DNA of 64,000 bases from Diadema setosum. Its lineage: Eukaryota; Echinodermata; Echinoidea; Diadematoida; Diadematidae. The position numbers and the translations under genes were made by a program. Shown here one piece after another: positions 23,603 to 34,827 of the stretch; the stretch's first letter is position 1, and each line of letters opens with the position of its first letter. The stretch covers positions 8,420,641 through 8,484,640 of the forward strand of contig NC_092705.1 in the NCBI RefSeq assembly GCF_964275005.1. Reading direction: 5' to 3'. The notes under the pieces are model-generated. The model had not been told where the DNA came from. It saw only the letters and a list, made by a program, of their open reading frames with translations, and ran no database searches.

Positions 23603-23925
23603 CCCGTCTGTTGCGACACGGATTGTCGCCCCTACACGGATTGTCGCCTCCTGCTCGGGGCGACAATCCGTGACGGGCGTTGGCGGCACGGATTGTCGCC
23701 CCCTACACGGATTGTCGCCTGGCGACAATCCGTGTAGGGGGCTGGCGGCACGGATTGTCGCCCGCCCTCGAAGCACATTTTGCTGGGTAATATCGTTCTG
23801 GACATAATCATTGAAATACTAACACATAACTAACATGGCTACATCCATGCAAACATGCCATGTAAAAAGTCATGGTGAGGTTTCAAGGAAGTGTGTATGT
23901 GCGCGTGCACATGATAATTTAGTGT

Positions 23926-23963
<38 letters not shown>

Positions 23964-24208
23964 TGGAAGAATGTGTTTATTATGTCAGGTTTTTTTGCGT
24001 ATGTGTTTTTTAGCTTGTTTGGCAGATTTGTATAATTATGAATTCGGAGTGGAGCTTGCGTGCGGGCAGATGCTGCTTTTCTGCATACGGTCCATTATGT
24101 CTTATTTATCAACGTTGGGAAATCGTTTCATCAGGAAGGAATGTGGTATCGGTTCGGGTGTGCGTCGGTATGTGGGAAGGGGGTTACATTTCGTTATTGC
24201 AAAAGTTT

Positions 24209-24385
24209 GTTACTCTGAAGGCTCATTCGTCCGAAGGCTCATTCGTCCGAAGGCTCATTATTCCGAAGGTTCGTTATTCCGAATTTCATTTTTGGATCAA
24301 CGAACCTCTAGGTATAGGGAATTGTGTGTTTCGGATAAATAAAGCCTCGGAAAAAACGAAACTTCGGAATAACGGAACCTTCGTG
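24209..24385. repeat. CCGAAGGCTCATT tandem block with inverted partner
   Basis: The unit CCGAAGG(C/T)TC(A/G)TT(C/A)TT occurs about five times in a row at 24214-24282. A reversed partner (CGGAATAACGGAACCTTCG) lies at 24364-24382. Together they look like a small MITE nested in the 2.4-kb element. Confidence 0.45.
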
Positions 24386-25532
24386 TGTGTGTGTGTGAGT
24401 GTGTGTGTGCGTGTATGTATTTGGGTTGGTGAATGTGGATGTGGGATGATTTAGGTTTTGTTTAATCAGGGGTTGGTGGGTTGGGGATTGGATTTGAAGA
24501 AGGATAGTTATAAATGGTATGACAGATGTTGGTAGGATTTAATAGTTAGGATAGATGTAGGCCCTAGATTTGTTTCGGATGGGGAGGGGAGGGGGTGGTC
24601 GGGTTTTTTATGACTGATTTCATTCTAGATTCGTGTAATGTATTTATGTGTTTTTTATGTATATGCCCTTGTATTAAAGTAAGGAGGTGTTACATGATCC
24701 AAACCAATGTATTCAAGGAATATAGGTTTGGTAGGGCCCTACATGTCAAAACTTTCTCGTGAAGAAATTGTTAGTAGGATTGGTCTATAATCGAGTTATC
24801 TATGTTGAAGTGAGATTTATTTTGTGGTATAAATTGACAAATGGATTTGTTTCTGTTTCGAATTGCCATTTGTAACTTTTTTTTCATGTTACACCCAGAA
24901 TGAGTCGATTTATGAATGATTTGAATGAAATCAATGAATATCAAGGAAAAAAGTGTTGAGTTGGTTTATTTGCATTATGAGGATTTGTTTGAGTGTTTGT
25001 TGGTGTTTGTTTGTATTACGTATGTATTAGCGGTGTGCAATGGCAGTTCGTTTGTGCTAAAATCAACTAACGATTGACAAATTTTTTACGGCGTGTGGAA
25101 ATTATTCGCTCATGCATAAAGCATGCCAAACCTATTCTTGGACAAATGATAGTGGTGTGAACGTTCTAGTTTATAAGACTGATGGAAGAAAATGACTGCA
25201 GTGAAAAATGAACAAAGACAAATAACATTTGGGGAGGGTACCTCCCTCGTATGAATTTTCTCTCGGTCTCTCTCTCGCCTAGCCTGCCTCACCGCTGATA
25301 TTGGTTCACACACCCATACTATTTTTAGATCAACGCTGGTGTGATTTTTTTAAACACGTGCTCATACACTCTGAAGGCGTTTCTATTGCGGGCCACAGTA
25401 GCGCCACTATATGCCACATACACACGTAAGCATACAGGCACACGTATACACACAGACAAACAAACCACTACCACTATGACCACCACACATGCACAGTTTC
25501 TACATATTGTATTATTATACTCCAAACACACA

Positions 25533-25547
25533 CACATACACACATTT

Positions 25548-25579
<32 letters not shown>

Positions 25580-25615
25580 AACAAATCATACACATCACAT
25601 ATCGTGCAGCTCACA

Positions 25616-25651
<36 letters not shown>

Positions 25652-25676
25652 GCACACACACACACACACACACACG
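25533..25676. repeat. (AC)n microsatellite
   Basis: Two long AC runs interrupted by a short unique segment (about 25581-25615). Long frames read through it are artefacts of the repeat. Confidence 0.8.
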
Positions 25677-26115
25677 CATAACTTACCAGTCATACCAGGG
25701 AGGTGGAAGTCTTCCACCTCCCTGGTCATACCCATCCCACCAAAGCTTAACACCGGAGGAACCACCCCGAGCCCGGGGCGACAATCTGTTACGGGGCAAC
25801 AATCCGTGTCGCAACAATTTTTTTGCCAACACGGATTGTCGCCTTCGAGGTCAAAAACTGGGAACTGCACAAGCGTCACGGATTGTCGCCAGGCGACAAT
25901 CCGTGTAGGGGGCGACAATCCGTGCCGCCAGCGCCCGTCACGGATTGTCGCCCCGAGCAGGAGGCGACAATCCGTGTAGGGGCGACAATCCGTGTCGCAA
26001 CACCCGTCATTAAAATAGTGATATAGCTATGCTTTGTAAATTTTTGATAACAAAAGGCATCTCTTTGCAGCATACTTTTATTGTATATAGATGTTTGGAA
26101 AATAATTTGACATCG

Positions 26116-26146
<31 letters not shown>

Positions 26147-26439
26147 GATGTTCTGGAATTACCGCACTTCTAGTGGAAAACGTGACCAAAACGTCCAGTT
26201 ATGAAAGCCCACGTGATAATGCCACATGACGGGGCTCACTTCACAGTATGTGTAAAACTGAGAGTTTCTTTAGGATTCGGTCCCTCCCAAGTAACCTCGA
26301 GCAATACATGGAGCTTGGAAAGTTTGCGACAAGCTGAATTTGCCCCATATATACACATGAATGGATGAAGTCAAGGGTACTTAAAATGCGCCAATTCCAC
26401 ATGACTAATTAATGTGCTCAAGGCGCAGAAATAGTATAA

Positions 26440-26800
26440 ATGCAGAATTACATGTAGTAGAAATCATTGGTTACGGTTGAGGAAAATCGGACAGTGGGTT
26501 AAAAAAAGGTTACAAATTTCTAAAGTTCTGGTTGGATTCATAAGCCATTATGCTGAAAAGAAGGGTTTACAGCTGATGACGTCACAGTAATGGAGAATTC
26601 CTCAAAATGTAATCGGTTTTAACAAAACATCGCTCGTTGAGCGACACAATGTTAAGGTTAATATTGTATTTCCCCTGCCTTTTAAAGGAGGTAACATGCA
26701 GAATTCTCCTGTTCTCTTTGCATATCCCTTATGTCGTGCATGCCACTGCCACTTTCTTGTGACATTGCACCTTGCGTTCCTCATGTTCCTTGCGGCGAAC
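26440..26800. mobile_element. Decayed copy of the TTAA MITE family
   Basis: Shares GAGGAAAATCGGACA, TAAAGTTCTGG, and the AATGTTAAGG(T)TAATATT ... CCCCTGCCTT block with the copies at 7906 and 12561. Ends are worn, so boundaries are approximate. Confidence 0.5.
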
Positions 26801-28390
26801 AATTTTTGCCACCGCTAACGAAGTTTCGGCCTGAGTCTGAGAAACTCCACCGGTGGTCATGACGATGGCTTTCATTATACGATCAGAGCCGAATTCGAAC
26901 ATTTTCCATTATCGTGTTTATAGCTTGTCCATTTTTGCTCAACTGCGGGATAGTGTGATGCCTCTTCTGCATAATTTCTGCTCAAGTCGTATACAGGTTC
27001 GGACAATCCTCTTAAGTGAATCTCGAATTTATGTTGTAAATAGTAGTTACTGAAATGATTTGAGAAAGATGTGAGAAACATGAATGTGAAAGAAAAGTTA
27101 AACCACAAAAATTATTTATGTGAGAGTTGTTATGGGTTTGACCTGCAATATAAACTACAGAATTTCAAGAGGACTGACGGAGATTGCCAAGTACCGTCTT
27201 GTCTGGCTTCCGGTCATGAAGCCTGAGGAAAAAAAAAACCCGCAAATCTCTATACTTAGCAAATTACTAGTAATCGTAATGACTTGAATTCATTCTTGAA
27301 TTGACGGAGATTACATGCATTTGTCTGTTCGTTAATTTCATGAACATATCAATTCTACAAAATCTGTAATATGTAATACTCACAGTATGCTGAACCAATG
27401 TATTTGATGACGATGAGGCTATAAGCTCTTCGGGATGTGTGAACTGGTGACTGTTACAGTAGTCATAGTGTCCTCAAGCAGGGCACATCCAGAGGAAAAT
27501 CGGAAAGAAAACTTACAGTGTACCAATGCTGTTTTCCAATTTCATTCCTGTACTTCCGTTTTTATTTGTTTGTTCTACTTTTGGAACAGATGTTCATTAT
27601 TGTTTCCCACAAGGCAACCAGGCGGGATTATGACCGCAAGTCACATTATAGTTGTTAATATTTCTTTTTCTTTCAGTTTTGTGTCGTGGGTCGCAAGCAT
27701 ATCCACGTGAATTGGAAACAGATTATTATTTTTCTTCTCCTAAGCAATCAGTCCCCCCCCCCACTCTCTCTCTCTCTCTCCTTCTCTCTCTCTCTTTCTC
27801 TCTCTCTCCCCCTCTCTCTCTCTTTCTCTCTCTCTCTCTCACTCATTCTGTCTGCATTCATTACACCATAGTCGTCGTATGGCATCGAAAAGGCAACGGA
27901 AGATTCCATCCGAAGTTTTTCTTTGAAAACGCCATTGTACAACCTAAAGACTCAGACAGAAACTGTCTTTGGATCTCCTTCTATCGGACACTCCTTTTTA
28001 TTACAAGCTATGTACTACAGGATGGTGGAAGAATTATAATTAATACGACATAAAATCATGTATTTTAGATCCTTACATAGCACATTTCACCTAAATTTTG
28101 TCAAATTAAAAAACAAAAAACTGTTGAACTTGTGAATTTTCTAGCCAATAACTATATACAGTGTATATCACAATTACTTGAACACCACAATTGCTGCTGT
28201 ATTGTTACGCACAAAATGGCATATACGTAAATCAACAATACCATTGCGTTACTATGAAAAACTACATCTTCTTAATTTAAGGAGAAAACAATTTTTCTTG
28301 GTATTCTTCTGAAGACTGGTATGACAAAACCTACAAAAGAATTATCATTTGCCTTTGCGACCACCTTACTTTGCAACAGGGTTGATCAAG
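26801..28390. other. Intergenic, CT-rich microsatellite
   Basis: Holds a (CT)n/TTTCTC tract at 27760-27842 and otherwise mixed DNA. Frames through it are short or low-complexity. No gene supported. Confidence 0.3.
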
Positions 28391-28397
28391 ATATACG

Positions 28398-28619
28398 CAG
28401 GGCTCGACATTAGCGATGGCAAGGTCCCACTAAAATTGGTGTCTGGCCACCAAATTCATCTTTTGGTGGTCCGATCGGGTAACTGCGATTCAAAATGGAT
28501 TGTTGCTTTTGCTTTTATTTCGGACAACTACGTATCCTTCTGGGGACACAAAAATTTCAGATTTGGCGATTTTGTGACCCGAACGGGTCACCAGTCAAAA
28601 ATGTCAGTGTTGAGCCCTG
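28398..28619. mobile_element. Short hAT-like MITE
   Basis: 222 bp with ends CAGGGCTCGACATT and TGTCAGTGTTGAGCCCTG, an inverted repeat starting CAGGGCTC as in many hAT MITEs. A clean 8-bp duplication could not be made out, although GATATA is present on both sides. No coding capacity. Confidence 0.55.
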
Positions 28620-29299
28620 TGATATAACTCTTCGTGCTTCCAATATTTTGATTCAAAATCAACTTGTTAAATACAACCCGTGTCTGTGAACTTCGCTTAA
28701 AGTTATAATGGTGTCAGTGCTGTTAACAACATGCCAGCTGCGAGATGATGCCTGCTACTAACCATAAGGAAATGCCAATCCTTTCTTATGTGTCTGTATT
28801 TCATCATTTATGTTTATAGATATCACGGCGCTAGCCCTCATCATGTGATGTATTTCCTCCTGTACATCATAATATCTGCATTCTACTGTCTTTGCATTGT
28901 GCACGAAACTTCTATCAACTTCCTCGAGCTTCCTATATGCACGAGTATCGGCTAAATACAGTAACTCGTGTAGTAAATCAAAACAAACTAGGCTGATAAC
29001 CTTCGGTTGTCATCACAGCAACAGGCAGGCTACAAATATCTTGTTGCCCTTTCTCAAGCTAAACACTAAATACAAACAAATTAATAATAATAATAATCAA
29101 CAATATTGGTCCATACCCTCGTTAAGTAAGCTAACCGCTTTTTCTACCTTTCTGACTGTTGTAAGTATTAGCATGTGTACAGTTTCGCAACCACACATTT
29201 TCTTGATTATTTTGAGCTGTATCTAGCACGAAGTTTATTTTTCCTCTCCCATGGTACCATTAAGGTAATTTGGGGAGATTTCAGTACAGGTGGTGCAAT
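28620..29299. other. 3' flank of G2, left edge of the duplicated segment
   Basis: From about 28690 this is similar to the 3' flanks of G4 (40150-40690) and G5 (55800-55980). Shared words include ATGTATTTCCTCCTGT, TTGCATTGTGCACGAAACTT and ACGAGTATCGGCTA. It contains no separate gene. Confidence 0.5.
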
Positions 29300-30367
29300 T
29301 CATCTGCGATCTACTGCGTCCAAGCTGTAGGTCACTTGTGTAGCTCCGTGGTCGCGGCCGACAAATTGTGACAACCAGCCTGAAGGTTGGGGGATTTCAC
29401 GCAGCCGTCTACGGAGGATGCAACCGAGGACGAGCCTGAAATGCGGATGCTTCCACCCGTAGATGACAGGGTTGACACAGCTATTGAGCACGAAAAGTTC
29501 TACACAAATATACAAGACGATCAGCATTGCCCTGGCGTATCCAGGCTCTTTTTGATTCCCACGGTGGACGACGAAAGCCAGACTCACTGCCAAGGCTGGA
29601 CCAACAAACAAGATGAAGTAAAAGCATATCAAACAGAGCACAGTTTTCGTGACTTTTAGCTCCATCTTTCTCTGTCGATGCGCCTGGCTGTTACCAGAGG
29701 AACTTTCAAGTGAGCGGGTGCTCTGTCTAACATGTCTGAAGATCTTGCTGTAGCTACATAGGGTTACAAAAAAGGCAATTGTCGCAGAGATGGCGCTGAA
29801 CAGTGACAGAGCTTTTCCCATGGGATGGTCGAAGGTGTACACGCAGCGTTGTGCGGACATGTCATATTTGACGAGGTCGTTGGGTCCAGACACGTGGGGA
29901 ATCACAGCGGTGACAGCGGGGGAAAGCCAGCAGAAGATAAGTATACATCCGACATTCCTCCTCGAAAAGACGCGGGAGTACGTCTCTTTCGTCTTGGTGA
30001 TGAGTATGTAGCGGTTTAGAGCAACTACTGTAATGGTGAGCGACATGCAGTAAGTCGCAATGACAGAGAGTGCGTTCAGCACCTGGCAAGTTGCATCGGA
30101 GCGTAGCCATTTCATCAGGTTCAAATACATGGCAGACACGAATATCCAGATGAGACACATTAGTGCTTGGGAGATGCTGAGATTGATGAGGAAGATGTTG
30201 GTCGCCGTCTGAAGCTTCCTTGACATTGCGAACGCGAGAAAGATCACCAGGTTCTCAACGATTCCGACTACCGCCGTAGTGAGTGTAAACGTACTTATAA
30301 TGACTGCGGATCTGTAGACGAAGCTAACGCTTGTGACATTCTCTCCGCTGAGTGAGATTTCATCCAT
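29300..30367 (-). CDS. G2: class A GPCR, intact
   Basis: 355 residues from the ATG at 30367; the frame extends two codons further only through a GTG. Asn 10 (ENVT) is a glycosylation site. TM segments sit at about 19-48, 56-80, 93-118, 137-158, 186-207, 238-265 and 278-301. Seen: EN in TM1, NLSISQ in TM2 with Gln where class A receptors usually have Asp 2.50, Cys 94 and Cys 175, NRY at 118-120, NPVIY at 299-303, and a basic tail RRRLREIPQPSGW. TM6 lacks CWxP and instead reads CFYFILFVGP. A 5' UTR acceptor (CCCTCAG) lies 19 bases upstream of the start and a leader donor at 30858. Closest relatives in the window are G4 and G5. Ligand unknown; a chemosensory role is plausible by analogy with echinoderm-specific GPCR expansions. 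Confidence 0.92.
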   Translation of the reverse strand: MDEISLSGENVTSVSFVYRSAVIISTFTLTTAVVGIVENLVIFLAFAMSRKLQTATNIFLINLSISQALMCLIWIFVSAMYLNLMKWLRSDATCQVLNALSVIATYCMSLTITVVALNRYILITKTKETYSRVFSRRNVGCILIFCWLSPAVTAVIPHVSGPNDLVKYDMSAQRCVYTFDHPMGKALSLFSAISATIAFFVTLCSYSKIFRHVRQSTRSLESSSGNSQAHRQRKMELKVTKTVLCLICFYFILFVGPALAVSLAFVVHRGNQKEPGYARAMLIVLYICVELFVLNSCVNPVIYGWKHPHFRLVLGCILRRRLREIPQPSGWLSQFVGRDHGATQVTYSLDAVDRR

Positions 30368-30859
30368 CTTCACTGACTAGAAGAAACCTGAGGGCATCAC
30401 AGTGCGATACAGTAGGTGTCACGACATAATCACGATTCACAACCGTGCCAAAATGGCACATTAAATTTTCTTCGTTTGCAGCATAGCAGGTCCTGCTGAT
30501 CAATATTTTTCGTAATTTCACAAAATGCTGTAAGTACGCTAAGTATAACAGTTCATAGTACGTTGATACCATACTTTGAGGTGGACCGCACCTAATCAGA
30601 GTTGAAAACTACGAAAAATAGTTACTGACATTTCGAAAAGGAAAAATTAATGATAAATACACACAGAAAGCATTTTTTGGGGAGGGGGTGGGGTGTTTAC
30701 TCGGTTTGCCCATTTTTAGGGGGTTGAACAATTGTTGAATGATTCATTGAGTCAAGATCTTACATGAAACGATTTAATGAGTCCTGTTCGATTTATGAGG
30801 CCTGCACAGGAAAAAAACAACATTATTAAAACAATAGAGTTTATGATACCATGCGTACC

Positions 30860-30960
30860 GAAAGCATCGTACCTTGTCTCTTATTCAGAATTCAAATCCG
30901 TTGAAGAATGTCTGTTCTTCCGTCACTCGAGTGCTTGCGTATAAATGATGGAATGCAGAG
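30860..30960 (-). promoter_or_regulatory. Conserved leader/promoter block of G2
   Basis: Conserved with the equivalent positions of G3, G4 and G5: perfect palindrome CACTCGAGTG (30924-30933, an E-box-type core), a TATA-like ATTTATAC on the gene strand about 6 bases further upstream, and a leader donor TTTCG|GTACGC at 30858-30859. Together with the acceptor near 30388 it defines a noncoding first exon. Function is inferred from conservation and position. Confidence 0.5.
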
Positions 30961-31247
30961 TTGTTACCACGCCCAACAACATCACACCGATATTATGAAT
31001 CACAAGTAAAGTGGATAGTTTTGTACACACGCACGCATGAACGTCTCCGTGCCTTTCTCACATGAAAAACACCATAATAACCAGTGTTCGATCTGATTGA
31101 GCATGCCTACTTATAGAGATCGGAAGTCCAGCACAGTTTCATTTTTATCAAACCTCATTTGCAGTTGTCCAGCCAACTCAGAGCCACGAGACATGAATAA
31201 CATGCTTCCAGCAGTTTTTAAGTCTTGCCGCATTACTAACAACAATG

Positions 31248-31335
<88 letters not shown>

Positions 31336-34300
31336 TATATCTACATTATGCTATAGGGAAAAGCTGCACACATTCAATGGCAGAATCCTGCTGGATGTAT
31401 TCCGATGTTTTGACTCATGAGTTTGTTTGTTTTTCTTCACCAAATTGCATTCGATTATATATAACTCTGGGAAATTTCAGCCCTGATAGCAAAACTAGCA
31501 AATGTCAAAAATTAGTCAATCTAGTATCGTGCAGGTGTATAGTGTCAATACTGAACTTCTTTGGTGCAATATCTACGCAAATTCTCATCAACAGGCTGCT
31601 GAAGACGAAATCTAGCGTTCTTATTATTCTTTTTTTAACCTCCGTGTGTTTCTTCACCTTTCTGTTTCCTTCCCCCTCAACCCTACGCAAACACAAACCT
31701 CAATACCCATACAGATAACACTGCCTTCACTCTTCACAAGCTGAGGTGTTAAGGACACAGTGATTGACTATCAAGCGGTGTTCCCCATTGTATTTACGAA
31801 TAAATTCAAAGTTTCTGTCACTGTTTTGTGTACAAAGGTCATGCCTTTACAACAATGTAGCTACTGGTCATTTGGAATAAGACGATCATGAATTTGCCAT
31901 ACGATTTATAAAGCATGGCGTTTCTGTACAACTTTGCTCATTACATGTCCAGGGTAACAAAAAACTAGAAAAATTACACAGATTTGAAAAAAAAAACCAG
32001 AATATTTTCCCAAAGCATGACTACATTGCTGTCTCAGAATAATGTGACACACAGGGGATTTACACCATGGCACAGAAGGAATCGAGCAGGCGACAATAAT
32101 CATGATATACTTTCGTCTTTATTTTGGGGACAACAGGTCAGCGACAAACACATCTCAGAGTTAGGCGGATTTTGTTCGAATTTATATACACTATAAACTA
32201 CACACACAAAATAAAATCACTAAGAGGAGGGAGTGAACGAAAATTCACTTCTTTAAAAACAATGAAGTGTCCTCATCTTGATACGCGCAGCTTGTAACCC
32301 AAATTGAATTATGTCATTGGCAAATGCCCTTGTTTGCTATTGAATTTTGCAACTAAATCTCCTTCCCTCCTAACAGTGCAAAAAGTTTTTAAGCTTTTAA
32401 GATTTCAAGGCTACAATAATTTGATGCAAAGGTTGCAACTTATTTCCATTGGTTTCATGTTAAAAATGAAATGAATCTATGAAAGATTCATGTTGGATTT
32501 GTGAGATGCCGACAACATTACGTCTTTCCGTCGCGTGGGTGGTTCCTCCTATGATATCAACGCTTCGTAAAAAGGTACAACGTTAAGATTTTACAACCTT
32601 CTTGCATTTGGTCTGATTTTACCATTCTGTTTATTCCCGTTTGCTCCACTGATTAAAGGCAAGTCTACAGTAGTACAGTACAACGTAGATTGGAATAGTG
32701 TAAATGTTATAAACCTTTTTTCCTAAAACAAGCCTCCGTCAACCGGAGTAATATATACAGTAAATTCTTCTTTAAATCATATGAAGGAACTATGATTATT
32801 AGTGTCAGCCAATTGAAAGAAACTATCGCCCAAGCCGTCAATGCAGCTATGTCTGTTGCGCTGTCTCAGTTGTTGTCTAGTCAGAGTAACTACATAGATT
32901 TATGCGAGTACTCTAATGTAGTCGACGAGACCACGCCCTCTCTGAGCTGAATCTGGGAATGATGTAACCGGTAGGAGAAGTCCCTCAACTGCTGCTAAAG
33001 GACGCCACCTCTTGAGCGTGTGGGAGATCTTACAACAATAAGGGAGTTCATGGTTAGCGCATGTCTCATTTGACCCCTACACCACAGACTTTGAAATAAC
33101 ATGGACATGTGTTGTGATCAAGAATTCCTTCGTGAAGCATGGCATCTTCTATTAAATCAATGTTGATAAACGGCATGACGAGAATTTGCTAAACAGTGTT
33201 GATGAATGACTTACACCTGCAGATTCTAATTTAGTCCGGAACATATACATTGCACTGACATAATTTAGATTCTCATAGTTGCTCGAGACTTCTTTACATT
33301 TTAAAGTCAGTGGCAAATACACAGACATTCTCATTTGACCTTTGTTTTGCACATGCACAAATCACAACCGCATACGCCAGTTTACAGTTCCATTTTGCGC
33401 ATGAGCAGAAAAAAAAGGTCATTTGTACAGTCAAGCATTTTTTTTTTTCAATTCACTGAGATAAACGTTCCTGATGTAATGATTATTTATGTAATCCTTT
33501 CAAACGGTGCTTACTAGCATATCCACCCGACAGCAAGCCTGGTATTTGGCAATTTTGGTTGAAAGACTTTATTTATGCATTCACACAAAATAATGAACTT
33601 GAATGTCTGCCGAAATGTCAATGCTAACAGACCATTCTTGTCACCTACTCTGCGCAAGTTCATTCACTGATTGAACGTGAATTCCATAAATTGTGGGCAT
33701 GTTCATGCACCATGCTACTTTGAAAACGAGTGAAGTGCCTAACCAAATGAGACTAAAAGAAAGGTCAGTTGTACCAATGTGCCCATGAGCTATAAGAACA
33801 GGCTTACTAGTATCTCAGGACCTGCATATTTTTTTTTTTGTGTCCATTAATGTAGCTTACATTTTACAGTTCACTGGGTTTTCGATGGTACATGGTACAT
33901 GAACTCATAATTCCAATTCCTGATTTAAAATCCTGGACAAACGCCACTGAATATAGCACTTTAATATCTTACAGTGTAGCATACTTTATTATCATTCTTA
34001 TCATGCAATAGTATATCATGAACTGAATGAATATATTCAACATACAGTTCGAAGCATTATTTGGTCTATAAATATGATTAGTTCATCGGATTTCAATATT
34101 TGAAACAGTTCACTTGGTCAACACATTCATATCCTTTATCCGTAATTTTCACATCCATGAATTTCGGTCCTGCAGTTTTAAAAGCTATATCTTTTATTTA
34201 GGCCCCATCATATTTCTGTAACTTCTTTGAGACACCTTTATATATATACTATGACATGACCATTGACATTTTTGTTCAGCTGCTTCTTTTTTCTTTATCA

Positions 34301-34701
34301 TGTGAAATCCAAAGACATGATTGTATACATTTTGTATTCTTATTAGTTGCATCAATGTCAATTTATGATTTGTCATTCCTTTGATAAATATGGAAATATG
34401 AAAACAAATAAATGAACTTAATTGAGCAAGAGTTGATATGTGCTTCTTCTTTCAGATTCAAGTTACGGCTTCTTAATACAATTAGTCACTTTGATTTCCC
34501 TTTACGTGATAATGAGTTAGTGCTACTAAATACACGCTGGCTGCGTAGGCTTGCTAACAACTACTCAGAAAGTGATGTCAATCTTTGTGTGTGTGTTTGT
34601 GCTTTGTCATTCACCATTACATTCATTGCGCTTCCTCCTCATTAAGATCAATAATTAGCTGTATCTTGCACGCAGTTTATTTTTCCTCTCTCATGGTACC
34701 A
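30961..34701. other. G2-G3 intergenic segment (empty reference copy)
   Basis: 3.7 kb with (TA)n at 31251-31328. It lines up in order with 49800-55800 on the right copy, for example TGCTATAGGGAAAAGC, GTGTCAATACT, AATGTAGTCGACGAGACC, GAACGTGAATTCCATAAA. It lacks the insertions seen there. No gene of its own. Confidence 0.5.
31251..31328. repeat. (TA)n microsatellite
   Basis: About 39 uninterrupted TA units. The paralogous place at about 50070-50085 has only a few, so this tract expanded after the duplication. Confidence 0.85.
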
Positions 34702-34705
34702 TTAA

Positions 34706-34787
34706 CCCTTTCTGTGCCAATAAGGCAAATGTGCACAAGTTTCGCAAACATACCTATGGATAGCAAATCAAAGTGGGATGAAGAGGG
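34706..34787. mobile_element. 82-bp TTAA-flanked MITE (piggyBac-like) in G3 3' flank
   Basis: Flanked by TTAA (34702-34705, 34788-34791) with ends CCCTTTCTGTGCC / GGGATGAAGAGGG. An identical-looking copy sits at the same place behind G4 (40573-40654). G2 has the uninterrupted sequence (ACCATTAAGGTAATTTGGGG near 29257-29276), which shows the empty site. Confidence 0.65.
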
Positions 34788-34827
34788 TTAATGTAGTTTG
34801 GGGAGATTTTTGTACAGCTGGTGCAAT

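Larger units (their letters stand above)
23609..26002. mobile_element. 2.4-kb inverted-repeat element with alternating 14-mer palindrome arrays at both ends
   Basis: The ends are reverse complements over about 150 bases, beginning TGTTGCGACACGGATTGTCG. A 6-bp direct duplication, CCCGTC, flanks it (23603-23608 and 26003-26008). Each end is a cluster of the word CACGGATTGTCGCC in alternating orientation: seven copies at 23617-23762 and about nine, the inner two degenerate, at 25775-25999. The middle has no transposase frame; it holds (GT)n at 23932-23962, the CCGAAGG repeat block at 24209-24385 and long (AC)n at 25533-25676. It is probably a non-autonomous DNA transposon whose repeated words act as transposase-binding sites (inference). 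Confidence 0.65.

Noticed and set aside
23611-26003. CRISPR-like repeat clusters
   Set aside because: Repeats alternate in orientation, spacers are uneven or absent, the two clusters are mirror images and the setting is eukaryotic.
31097-31718. Frames with long Tyr-Ile runs
   Set aside because: They read through a (TA)n microsatellite.
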